Origin: Rhizobium sp. BK251
GTDB taxonomy: Bacteria; Pseudomonadota; Alphaproteobacteria; Rhizobiales; Rhizobiaceae
Assembly: GCF_004345245.1 (NCBI RefSeq)
Contig: NZ_SLUQ01000006.1
Coordinates: 310,001-374,000, forward strand
Direction: 5' to 3'
Length of the DNA stretch: 64,000 bases
The position numbers were made by a program, and so were the translations under genes. Below the pieces are notes generated by a model. The model searched no databases. It saw nothing but the letters and a program-made list of their open reading frames with translations, and had not been told where the DNA came from. This document shows, piece by piece, positions 23,754 to 31,635 of the stretch (position 1 is its first letter; each line of letters begins with the position of its first letter).

Positions 23754-24710
23754 CTAGCCCACCAGTTGCCTTGCGGCGTCGGCAATGCCCTTTGCCGTCA
23801 GCCCGAAATGCTCAAGCAGGAACTCGTTCGAACCGGTTGGAGCAAAGCTCGTGACGCCCATAAGCTTTGCCCGTGCCGGATGGTGTTCGGCAAGAACCGT
23901 TGCAACCGCGGCGCCGAGACCACCCGCCAGCACGCCTTCCTCAGCGACTACAAGGCCGCGCGTCTCGCTGGCCGCCTTGACGATTGTCTCGACGTCAATC
24001 GGCTTGATCGTCGACACGTTCAGCACGCGGGCGGAGATGCCTTCCGACTTCAGCAGCGCGGCCGCATCGAGTGCGCGGGAGACCAGTGTCCCGGTTGCGA
24101 CCAGCGCCACGTCCGTTCCCTGGCCATGCACATCGATCTTGCCGAAGGTGAATGGGGCGTCGCTGTCGGCCGGCGTCACGGAAGGAACCTTGAAACGGCC
24201 GACACGCATGTAGACCGGACGGCCGGACGCTGCCGCCCACTGCATCGCAGTCCGCGTCTGTGCCGGATCCGCCGGTACCAGCACATCGAGATTGTCGATG
24301 GCGCGCATCCAGCTCAGATCTTCGATCGAATGGTGGGTCGGGCCGAGTTCGCCATAAGCCATGCCGGGGCTCATGGCGCAGAGAACCACACCGTAGTTGG
24401 AATAAGCGATATCCGCCTTGACCTGCTCGGTGGCGCGTCCGGACAGGAAGGGGCCGGCCGCGCAAACGAAGGGAATGAACCCGCCGTTGGCGAGGCCTGC
24501 GGCGACACCCACCATATTCTGTTCCGCAATGCCGACATTGATCAGACGGTCGGGAAAGCGGTCGCGGAACGCGTTGAGATTGCTCGACCCGACGGAGTCG
24601 TTGCAGACCGCCACGATGCGTTCATCCGCTTCAGCCATGGCGATAAGCGTTTCTGCAAATGTGACGCGGCAGTCGAAAGTTTCCGGTTTGATTGCGCTGG
24701 AAGCGTTCAT
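23754..24710 (-). CDS. Transketolase, C-terminal subunit
   Basis: A 318-residue protein containing the pyrimidine-binding and C-terminal domains of a transketolase, with RFPDRLINVGIAEQNMVGVAAGLA carrying the Glu that activates thiamine diphosphate. The next block, FLSGRATEQVKADIAYSNYGVV, and the later TKPIDVETIV-like STIKPIDVETIVKAA are also typical. It needs the N-terminal subunit encoded just upstream to form the active site. Its ATG overlaps that gene's stop by one base (TAATG), so the two subunits should be made in equal amounts. Confidence 0.9.
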   Translation of the reverse strand: MNASSAIKPETFDCRVTFAETLIAMAEADERIVAVCNDSVGSSNLNAFRDRFPDRLINVGIAEQNMVGVAAGLANGGFIPFVCAAGPFLSGRATEQVKADIAYSNYGVVLCAMSPGMAYGELGPTHHSIEDLSWMRAIDNLDVLVPADPAQTRTAMQWAAASGRPVYMRVGRFKVPSVTPADSDAPFTFGKIDVHGQGTDVALVATGTLVSRALDAAALLKSEGISARVLNVSTIKPIDVETIVKAASETRGLVVAEEGVLAGGLGAAVATVLAEHHPARAKLMGVTSFAPTGSNEFLLEHFGLTAKGIADAARQLVG

Positions 24711-25582
24711 TAGGCGAGTTCCGTGAGTGCGAGTTCGACCTGTTCCTTCGAAGGGACCTTGTGGTGCCATTCGACACGGTCCTCGATGAAGGAAACTCCC
24801 TTGCCCTTTATCGTATTTGCAATGACCGCGAGCGGCTTGCCGTCCCGCGGCTGGGTGAACGTCTTGAGCAAGGCGGAGGTATCGTTGCCGTCTATCTGCG
24901 CGACGCTCCAGCCGAAGGAAGCCCATTTCTCCGCCAGCGGTTCCAGCGAGGCCGTATCTTCGGTGCGCGCACCCTGCTGGAGGCGATTGCGGTCGACGAT
25001 CGCCACGAGATTGTCGAGCTTGCGGTGCCCTGCCGTCATCGCCGCCTCCCAGTTGGAGCCTTCCTGCAGCTCTCCGTCGCCGAGAACCACAAAGACCTGC
25101 CAATTCTTCCGCGAAAGCTTGGAGGCGACGGCAGACCCGACACCGATCGGCAGACCATGACCGAGCGGACCCGTGTTTGCCTCAACGCCTCTCACCTTGC
25201 GGCGATTCGGATGACCATTGAGCGCCGAAAGCGGCTGCATGAAGCTCTTGAGATCGTCGACCGGGAAATAACCGCGCAGTGCCAGCGTTGAGTAAAGTGC
25301 GGCGGCGCAGTGCCCCTTCGACAGGATGAGACGGTCGCGACCGGGTGCATCAGCATGCTCCGGATCGGCGTTCAGGACGCCGAAGACGGCGGTTACGAGA
25401 ATATCCGTGACGGACAGGTCGCCACCGATATGGCCGGCCCCAGCCGCATCGATCATCTTTACGATGTTTCGGCGAACAAGCTTCGCGATCGCTGCAAGCT
25501 TCTGCGCCTTCTCGGCATCCGCAAGGCTGCGAATGCGAGCAACATCGATGGCGCTGTTCGAGGGCCACACAGAGACCGTCAT
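24710..25582 (-). CDS. Transketolase, N-terminal subunit
   Basis: A 290-residue protein corresponding to the diphosphate-binding half of transketolase. The catalytic His is in GAGHIGGDLSVTDIL, followed by DRLILSKGHCAAALYSTLA, GPLGHGLPIGVG and the thiamine diphosphate motif GDGELQEGSNWEAAM with NRLQQG. Split transketolases like this occur in catabolic gene clusters, one studied example being apulose-4-phosphate transketolase. It is the first gene of the minus-strand operon and is divergent from the SorC-type regulator, with palindromes immediately upstream. Confidence 0.9.
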   Translation of the reverse strand: MTVSVWPSNSAIDVARIRSLADAEKAQKLAAIAKLVRRNIVKMIDAAGAGHIGGDLSVTDILVTAVFGVLNADPEHADAPGRDRLILSKGHCAAALYSTLALRGYFPVDDLKSFMQPLSALNGHPNRRKVRGVEANTGPLGHGLPIGVGSAVASKLSRKNWQVFVVLGDGELQEGSNWEAAMTAGHRKLDNLVAIVDRNRLQQGARTEDTASLEPLAEKWASFGWSVAQIDGNDTSALLKTFTQPRDGKPLAVIANTIKGKGVSFIEDRVEWHHKVPSKEQVELALTELA

Positions 25583-25597
25583 GGCATCTCCTCCGTC

Positions 25598-25619
25598 ATT
25601 CAGTGTGAATATTTATTCA
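25598..25619. promoter_or_regulatory. Candidate operator in the transketolase/SorC divergent region
   Basis: Two overlapping inverted repeats share a half-site: ATTCA-GTG-TGAAT (25598-25610) and TGAATA-TT-TATTCA (25606-25619). They lie 16 nt upstream of the transketolase start in an AT-rich stretch. A further TATTCA half-site is at about 25632-25638. This is the likely binding region of the divergent SorC-type regulator. Confidence 0.6.
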
Positions 25620-25858
25620 GTCTTGATTTAATATTCATGATAAGCCATGATCGAACCATGTCAAGCGTGGATCGAAAAAAACGAGAGGGAGCCGTTGCGC
25701 GGCCTTGGAGGGCCAGCGGATGCGACGGGTGTACGCAGCGTGCCCCGGATGCAAGCCGCAAGTTCCAATCCGCCGTTTTATTCCATAAGGGTAGGAGTTC
25801 GACCGAGCGCCGACATTCAACGGGGCGGCGCCCACACATTGCAGGGGTCTATCCTTTT

Positions 25859-26815
25859 ATGAGCCGCACCAACGAACTTCGCCTGATGACGCGGGTCGCC
25901 CAGATGTACCATCTGGAAGGACTCAAGCAGAACGAGATCTCGGAGATCCTGAGGATATCGCAGGCCTCCGTATCGCGCCTCCTTCGCCGCGCCGAGGCGG
26001 AGGGAATCATTCGCGTCTCGGTGGTCGCCCCGAGCGGCACCTATCCCGACCTCGAATCCGCCATTCGAACGAAATACGGCATTGCCGAAGTGATCGTCGC
26101 CGACTGTCGCGAAGACAACGATGACGCGGTGTTTGCCGCAATCGGCGTCGCCGCAGCCCATCTTCTGGAGCAGACGCTCGAGGATGGCGACGTCATCGGC
26201 GTATCGAGCTGGAGCGCCACGCTCCAGCAGATGCTCGACAACATCCACCCGATCAAAAGGGTAAGCTCCGAGCGGGTCATACAGCTCCTGGGCGGCATCG
26301 GCGTTCCGAGCGCGCAGATCCACGCAACACAGCTCACAACGCGGCTCGCACATCTGACCAACGGAGTGCCGCAGCTTCTCCCCGCGCCTTGCGTCACCGG
26401 CTGTCCGGAATCGAAGAAGATCCTCCTCTCCGACCCCCACGTCAGGTCAACAATGGAGCAGTTCAAGCGGGTGACGACGGCCTTTGTCGGCATCGGCGCC
26501 ATGGCGCCTTCGCAGAACCTGATCTACTCGGGCAACACGTTCACCGAGACCGAACTCGAAGAGCTTTCGAGCCGCGGCGCCGTCGGTGACATCTGCCTAC
26601 GCTTCTATACGGCCGAGGGCGAACCGCTCGCCGGCGAAATCTACGAACGCGTCGTCGGGATGACACTTGAAGAATTGCGCGCGGTGCCCCGCGTCATCGG
26701 GACCGCAGGCGGCAAGCGCAAGACCCAGGCGATCGCCGGAGCGCTGCGGGGCAAGCTCGTCGACGTTCTGGTGACCGACCGCTTTACGGCCGAGCGCCTC
26801 ACCCAACTCACATAG
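25859..26815 (+). CDS. SorC/DeoR-type sugar-responsive transcriptional regulator
   Basis: A 318-residue regulator with an N-terminal HTH (LKQNEISEILRISQASVSRLLRRAEAEGII, about residues 22-51) and a large C-terminal sugar-phosphate-binding domain of the SorC type, with ERVIQLLGGIG and IGIGAM-like VGIGAMAPS. SorC proteins usually sense a phosphorylated sugar intermediate. The ATG at 25859 follows GCAGGGG; the frame is open far upstream but that part overlaps the divergent promoter and the transketolase gene. The dehydrogenase gene follows 36 nt downstream, so the two form a short operon opposite the long one. Confidence 0.9.
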   Translation: MSRTNELRLMTRVAQMYHLEGLKQNEISEILRISQASVSRLLRRAEAEGIIRVSVVAPSGTYPDLESAIRTKYGIAEVIVADCREDNDDAVFAAIGVAAAHLLEQTLEDGDVIGVSSWSATLQQMLDNIHPIKRVSSERVIQLLGGIGVPSAQIHATQLTTRLAHLTNGVPQLLPAPCVTGCPESKKILLSDPHVRSTMEQFKRVTTAFVGIGAMAPSQNLIYSGNTFTETELEELSSRGAVGDICLRFYTAEGEPLAGEIYERVVGMTLEELRAVPRVIGTAGGKRKTQAIAGALRGKLVDVLVTDRFTAERLTQLT

Positions 26816-26851
26816 CTTCACCAACCGAACCAAAGCATCAAGGGAGGTTCA

Positions 26852-27634
26852 ATGTCTCGCTTTCAAAACAAGACAGTCGTCATCACCGGAGGCAGCCGCG
26901 GCATCGGTGCCGCGATCGCCAAACGTTTTGCGCGAGAGGGCGCCAACCTTGTCGTTTCTGCAAACGAGGAAGCGGTCCATGCCGTTGCCGAAGAGATCAA
27001 GCGCGAAGGCGGCAAGGCGATCTCCTTCGTCGGCGATGTCACGGACAAGGCAAGTGTCGTTGCGCTCTACGACGCTGCCGAAAAGGCATTCGGGTCCGTC
27101 GACGTGTCCATCCAGAACGCCGGCGTCATCACCATCGCCCGCATCGAGGACATGACCGAGAACGAATGGGACAAGGTGATGGCCGTCAATACCAAGGGCG
27201 TCTTCCTCTGCGCACAGGAAGCGATCCTGCGTATGCGCAAGCACAAGCGTGGCGGGCGCATCATCAACACCGCCTCCGGCCAGGCCCGCGACGGCTTCAT
27301 CTATACCCCCCACTATGCAGCATCGAAGATGGGCGTCGTCGGCATCACTCAGAGCCTCGCAAAGGAAGTCGCTGTCGAGAACATCACCGTAAACGCCTTT
27401 TGCCCTGGGATCATCGAAACCGACATGTGGGCCTATAACGACCAGGCATGGGGCAAGCTGCTCGGCAATTACGGTCCCGGCGAACTGATGAAGGAATGGG
27501 TCAAGGGCATTCCGATGAAGCGCGCGGGCACGGGCGAAGATGTTGCGGGCCTCGTGACCTTCCTTGCCAGCGACGATGCGGCCTACATCACCGGCCAGAC
27601 GATCAACGTCGACGGCGGCCTCATCATGTCGTAA
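26852..27634 (+). CDS. SDR family dehydrogenase, co-transcribed with the SorC regulator
   Basis: A 260-residue classical SDR, with TGGSRGIGAAIA, a NAG strand (QNAGVIT), the catalytic Ser in NTASGQARD and YTPHYAASKMG (Tyr-x3-Lys), ending TINVDGGLIMS. It resembles sugar-alcohol (sorbitol, arabinitol) dehydrogenases of this length, although substrate specificity cannot be read out. A strong AGGGAGG precedes the ATG. It is the second SDR of the locus; together with the one at 17823 it suggests two oxidation steps, or two stereoisomers handled. Confidence 0.9.
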   Translation: MSRFQNKTVVITGGSRGIGAAIAKRFAREGANLVVSANEEAVHAVAEEIKREGGKAISFVGDVTDKASVVALYDAAEKAFGSVDVSIQNAGVITIARIEDMTENEWDKVMAVNTKGVFLCAQEAILRMRKHKRGGRIINTASGQARDGFIYTPHYAASKMGVVGITQSLAKEVAVENITVNAFCPGIIETDMWAYNDQAWGKLLGNYGPGELMKEWVKGIPMKRAGTGEDVAGLVTFLASDDAAYITGQTINVDGGLIMS

Positions 27635-27745
27635 TCCGGCGATCGCCCCCGGTGAACGATGTGTTCACTGTGGGCAGGCCTGATATGCGCATCAGGGAAA
27701 GCAGGGCCCCTTGCTTTCCCACCCATCTCGAACCTATGTTCAGGC

Positions 27746-27885
27746 TGTTCTCAGGGCGGGGCGAAATTCCCCACCGGCGGTATCGGGAGAAATCCCGGAG
27801 CCCGCGAGCGCTTCCGCAGCCGCGGAAGGTCAGCAGATCCGGTGAGAGGCCGGAGCCGACGGTATAGTCCGGATGGAAGAGGACA
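27746..27885 (+). ncRNA. FMN riboswitch (RFN element)
   Basis: All conserved blocks of the RFN element are present in order: CAGGGCGGGGCGAAATTCC, CCCACCGGCGGTAT, a variable GC hairpin, CAGCAGATCCGGTGAGA, GCCGACGGTATAGTCCGGAT and GGAAGAGGACAACG. The closing stem P1 is TGTTCTC (27746-27752) with GAGGACA (27879-27885). It senses flavin mononucleotide and controls the ribB gene 127 nt downstream. Confidence 0.95.
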
Positions 27886-27894
27886 ACGCAGGAG

Positions 27895-27915
27895 GAGCCT
27901 TCTCTCCGAAGGCTC
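27895..27915 (+). promoter_or_regulatory. Hairpin in the FMN riboswitch leader
   Basis: GAGCCTTC (27895-27902) pairs with GAAGGCTC (27908-27915) around TCTCC, just after the aptamer. It has no T-run. It could be part of the expression platform, but which step is switched (transcription or translation) is not evident. Confidence 0.45.
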
Positions 27916-28011
27916 ATCGATGCTTGTTCGCCCAAGGGAAATTTGGCGTCCACGAGTTTTGGGGCGCAGAAAATGCCGGCTCCCCGGCATAACCCTTGAA
28001 AGGCAAAGTGC

Positions 28012-28674
28012 ATGACGATTTCGAAAATTGAGGATGCGATTGCGGCGATTGCCCGCGGCGAAATGGTTGTCGTTGTCGACGACCAGGACCGCGAGAACGA
28101 GGGCGACATCGTCGTCGCGTCCGATTCCGTGACGCCCGAGGCAATCGCGTTCATGATGAGCCGCGCGCGCGGCCTTATCTGCGTGGCGATGGAGGGCGAG
28201 CGGCTCGACGCGCTCGACATCCCGCTGATGGTTCCCCGCAACACTGAATCGCACAAGACCGCGTTCACGGTCTCAGTCGACTACATACCGGGAACCAGCA
28301 CCGGCATTTCCGCGGCGGACCGAGCCGCCACCGTGTGTGCCTTGGTCGATGAGCGGACGCGCGGCGCCGATTTCGCGCGGCCGGGGCATATATTTCCGCT
28401 TCGCGCGCATCCGGACGGCGTTCTCGCCCGCCCCGGCCATACCGAAGCGGCTGTGGAGCTTGCGCGCCTCGCCGGCAAGACGCCCTCGGGAGTCATCTGT
28501 GAGGTCGCCAACGACGACGGCACGATGGCCCGCCTTCCCGATCTCGAGGTTTTCGCCAAGCGGCACAATCTCCTCCTGGTGACGATCGAGGATTTGATTG
28601 ATTATCTGAGGTCGGGACAATCACAGCACGACCTGGAAGGTATCCAAGTATCCGAGATGAGGTCGGTGGCCTGA
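28012..28674 (+). CDS. ribB: 3,4-dihydroxy-2-butanone-4-phosphate synthase
   Basis: A 220-residue monofunctional RibB, which converts ribulose 5-phosphate to 3,4-dihydroxy-2-butanone 4-phosphate and formate in riboflavin synthesis. The signature VVDDQDRENEGDIVVASD, the GLICVAM block, TESHKTAFTVSVD and RPGHTEAAVELARLAG are all intact; there is no fused RibA-type GTP cyclohydrolase domain. Length matches E. coli RibB (217). The GAAAGG site lies 8 nt from the ATG. Expression is under the FMN riboswitch upstream, independent of its neighbours, which points to an accessory or salvage-balanced riboflavin supply. Confidence 0.95.
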   Translation: MTISKIEDAIAAIARGEMVVVVDDQDRENEGDIVVASDSVTPEAIAFMMSRARGLICVAMEGERLDALDIPLMVPRNTESHKTAFTVSVDYIPGTSTGISAADRAATVCALVDERTRGADFARPGHIFPLRAHPDGVLARPGHTEAAVELARLAGKTPSGVICEVANDDGTMARLPDLEVFAKRHNLLLVTIEDLIDYLRSGQSQHDLEGIQVSEMRSVA

Positions 28675-28723
28675 GCGGCCCAATCGTAGCTCCCTGACAC
28701 TTTAAGTGAGAGTGCGTTCGTGC

Positions 28724-28755
28724 CGACACCGGCGAGCTTTGTCTCGCCGGTGTCG
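28724..28755. terminator. Hairpin between convergent ribB and SDR genes
   Basis: CGACACCGGCGAG (28724-28736) pairs perfectly over 13 bp with CTCGCCGGTGTCG (28743-28755) around CTTTGT. It lies between two convergent genes and would serve both, though a T-run is lacking on either strand. Confidence 0.7.
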
Positions 28756-28773
28756 AGAAGTTTCGGGAACCGG

Positions 28774-29529
28774 CTAGATGCCTTGGCCGCCGGAGACTTC
28801 GATACGCTGCGCGTTCACCCAGCGGTTTTCCTCAGACAGCAGTCCCGCGATCATCGGGCCGATGTCATCAGGCAGGCCGGCGCGGCCGAGCGCGGTGATG
28901 TCGGCAAAGAACCTGTTGAAGTCCGGCGTATCCCGGACTGCACCACCAAAGAAATCGGTTTCCACCGCCCCCGGCGCCACCGTGTTGACCGCGATGCCGC
29001 GGCCGCCGAGTTCCTTGGCCATGTAGACGCTCAGCACCTCGACCGCACCCTTGACGGCCGAATAGGCGGACCAGCCGGGTGCGGAGACGCGCGTCAGGCC
29101 CGAGGAAAGGTTCACGATTCGGCCACCGTCGGCGAGCATCGGCAGCAGCTTCTGGGTGAGAAAGAACACGCCCTTGAAGTGGACGTCGACCAGTTTGTCG
29201 AACTGCTCCTCCGTCGTGTCGCTGATGAGCGCGTAGTCGCCATGGCCGGCATTGTTGACGAGGTGATCGAAGGTGTCCCGCTGCCAGTTTTCACGTAGCA
29301 CCGCCTTCAGGCGATCGGCGAAGGCGGAGAAGGTGGCGACATTGCCGGTGTCGAGCTGAAGTGCAGCGGCCTTACGGCCCATCGCTTCGATCTCGGCGAC
29401 GACGGCGCGCGCTTCGTCGCTGCGGCTATGATAGGTGATGACGACGTCCCCGCCCCTGTTGGCGATGTTGAGTGCGGTATTGCGGCCGAGCCCGCGGCTC
29501 GCACCGGTGACGATTGCGATCTTGGTCAT
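28774..29529 (-). CDS. SDR family oxidoreductase
   Basis: A 251-residue classical SDR, with TGASRGLGRNTA, the NNAG strand (VNNAGHGD), Ser in VNLSSGLTR and YSAVKGAVEVL (Tyr-x3-Lys). The C-terminal region ends WVNAQRIEVSGGQGI, the form seen in many oxidoreductases divergent from an AraC regulator. I take ATG 29529, preceded by GGAGGTCC; the ten extra upstream residues have no family counterpart. The AraC-type gene starts 134 nt away in the opposite direction, so it is the obvious regulator. Confidence 0.9.
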   Translation of the reverse strand: MTKIAIVTGASRGLGRNTALNIANRGGDVVITYHSRSDEARAVVAEIEAMGRKAAALQLDTGNVATFSAFADRLKAVLRENWQRDTFDHLVNNAGHGDYALISDTTEEQFDKLVDVHFKGVFFLTQKLLPMLADGGRIVNLSSGLTRVSAPGWSAYSAVKGAVEVLSVYMAKELGGRGIAVNTVAPGAVETDFFGGAVRDTPDFNRFFADITALGRAGLPDDIGPMIAGLLSEENRWVNAQRIEVSGGQGI

Positions 29530-29663
29530 CCTGGACCTCCGTTGTTGTGACCAACGCAATATCGGGTATGGGAACGTATCGCTGTTGCCGGATACTCGGC
29601 GTTCTTTGCCTAATCCTCCAAGGCGAGTTTACGCGACGGCCCGCCATCGGTTAACGTGGAGCC

Positions 29664-30557
29664 ATGACAGACACCCTCCTCGACGCAGTTCGCCGGTATG
29701 CCGAGGCCTATTCGGATCCAGGCGGCGTTGCGCGCACGCCCATTGCAGGACTGACGGCCATTCGTGCCACGTCGCCCAGTGGCCTCGACTACGCGATACC
29801 CAAGCCACTCGTGTGTCTGGTCGTGCAGGGAACGAAACATGTCACCATGGGAAACCGGTCCTTCACCTTCAGCGCCGGCGACTCGCTGCTGATCGCCGCC
29901 GACGTGCCCACCGTAAGCCAGATCACCCGTGCGAGCAGGGCCGTGCCCTATTTTTCGCTCGTCCTGGATCTGGACCCGGCGGTGATCGCAGATCTGACGG
30001 CTGAGATGACGGCAGTACCGCCCGGCCGCGGCGAGCAGATACGGGTCGATCCCACCGATCAGGAAGTGTCAGATGCAGCGCTGCGACTGATGCGACTGCT
30101 CGAGCGCCCTGCATCGGTGCCCGTGCTGCAAGCCCAGCTCGTGCGCGAGATGCATTATTGGCTTCTGGCAGGTCGCCATGGCGCGGCGATCCGGCATCTT
30201 GGCTGGCCGGATGGTCAAAGGCAGCGCGTCGCACGAGCAGTGGCCGTGCTTCGCGCGGAGTTCGCGCATCCCCTGCCTGTCGAGCGGCTGGCCGCCGTGG
30301 CCGGAATGAGCGCGTCCTCGTTCCATCAGCATTTCCGGTCCGTGACGACTCTTTCGCCGTTGCAGTTCCAGAAGCAGTTGCGCCTGATCGAAGCAAGGCG
30401 GTTGATGCTGTCGGAGGGCGTGAGCTCCAGTAGTGCCGCGTTTGCGGTCGGCTACGAGAGCGTGTCGCAGTTTACGCGAGAGTATGGCCGGATGTTCGGC
30501 CTGCCACCCGTTCGGGAAACGGAGACTGCCAGGAATGGAGCAGCAGCAGCGGTCTAG
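29664..30557 (+). CDS. AraC family transcriptional regulator (AraC_N type)
   Basis: A 297-residue regulator with an N-terminal AraC_N domain (TPIAGLTAIRATSPSGLDYAI, then PLVCLVVQGTKHVTMGN) and a C-terminal double HTH: PLPVERLAAVAGMSASSFHQHF and SSAAFAVGYESVSQFTREYGRMFG. The AraC_N subfamily is commonly encoded divergently from an aldo-keto reductase or SDR gene that it activates, which is the arrangement here. The inducer is unknown. The gene ends with a short alanine-rich tail. Confidence 0.9.
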   Translation: MTDTLLDAVRRYAEAYSDPGGVARTPIAGLTAIRATSPSGLDYAIPKPLVCLVVQGTKHVTMGNRSFTFSAGDSLLIAADVPTVSQITRASRAVPYFSLVLDLDPAVIADLTAEMTAVPPGRGEQIRVDPTDQEVSDAALRLMRLLERPASVPVLQAQLVREMHYWLLAGRHGAAIRHLGWPDGQRQRVARAVAVLRAEFAHPLPVERLAAVAGMSASSFHQHFRSVTTLSPLQFQKQLRLIEARRLMLSEGVSSSSAAFAVGYESVSQFTREYGRMFGLPPVRETETARNGAAAAV

Positions 30558-30752
30558 GCACTTCTCAGGAACTACAGTTGGATCAGCAGACGCGCGTCAT
30601 CGATGCTTGCTCAAGAGTTGCCGAATCCCTCTTCTTCGGCGCGACTTTTCTACAATTCGCAGTGGAATGAAACCACTACCCTCGCGATCCTGTGCTGCTT
30701 CGGCGCCCGCGCCGGCGCGTGAGTTGAAGCAGGAATGCTAGAGGAGACCGCG

Positions 30753-31265
30753 ATGAAGCGTGCCTGTCTTGGGCTAATGGCGATGGCCGTAGTTGCCACG
30801 AATGTTCTTCCATCCGTGTCGAAAGCCGCGGAAAGCCAGCCCAACAAGGAGGCGTCCCCGATCTACGGGGTTACGATTCCCGACGGCTACCGCAAATGGC
30901 AGTTCATCGCGCCCGCGGAAGAGGCCGCCCCACTGGACGAATTACGGGCGGTTGTCGGAAACGACATCGCTGTCCGGGCCTATGAAAATAAGACCCTCCC
31001 CTTTCCGGATGGCTCAATCCTTGTGAAGCTCGCGTGGAAGCGCGTTCAATCGTCGGAGTTCGAACCGGCGAGCGTCCCTGGGGTGCCCACCACTGTCCAG
31101 GTGATGGTAAAGGATTCAAAGAAGTATCCCGATAGCCACGGCTGGGGGTTTGGCCGCTTCATCGATGGCAAACCTGTCGATGAGGCGCAGCACCAGACCT
31201 GTCTCCCCTGTCACGAGGCACGGGTACAGAATCATGACTATGTCTTCACGCGCTACGCACCGTAG
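30753..31265 (+). CDS. Cytochrome P460 family protein
   Basis: A 170-residue periplasmic heme protein with a signal peptide (MKRACLGLMAMAVVATNVLPSVSKA). It has the P460-type beta domain (IPDGYRKWQFIAPAEEAAPLDELRAV is typical of the family) and a c-type heme site CLPCH at Cys150-His154 near the end. Cytochrome P460 proteins can oxidise hydroxylamine, but many members of this family have other or unknown functions, and the cross-linked Lys that defines true P460 cannot be proved here. GAGGAG lies 9 nt from the ATG. It is monocistronic. Confidence 0.8.
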   Translation: MKRACLGLMAMAVVATNVLPSVSKAAESQPNKEASPIYGVTIPDGYRKWQFIAPAEEAAPLDELRAVVGNDIAVRAYENKTLPFPDGSILVKLAWKRVQSSEFEPASVPGVPTTVQVMVKDSKKYPDSHGWGFGRFIDGKPVDEAQHQTCLPCHEARVQNHDYVFTRYAP

Positions 31266-31635
31266 ACAGAACTACGGCCCTGCGGCCATCGCCGTCAGTC
31301 CTTGACCGCGCCCGTCAAAGTCGACGAAGAAGGAATAGTGCCATCTGGCTGCCGACGCGGCTACCGATGCGGATTTCGCCTGCGGAAATGTACTCGAACC
31401 TGCCAAGATCGAGCCTTCGTTCAGGCCGCTATCGTGATCCACTGGTTGGTCCAGTTGGTGATCCACAAGACGAAAATTCTCTGACCGTACAGATCCCAGA
31501 GTGCCGCGTAAGCGCCGAGCCATCGACCGGGGCTGCGCTCGTAATGCGATGGCGCCGTGGCTTTCAGGCAGGTGTCAGGCGAGCGAGCAATAACGCCGGA
31601 GCACAGGCTTTCCTACGCTCCCATTGAGACGAAAT
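31266..31635. other. Intergenic region without a supported gene
   Basis: About 370 bp between the cytochrome and PAP2 genes. Short frames on both strands have poor codon use. No hairpin or repeat stands out. Confidence 0.5.
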
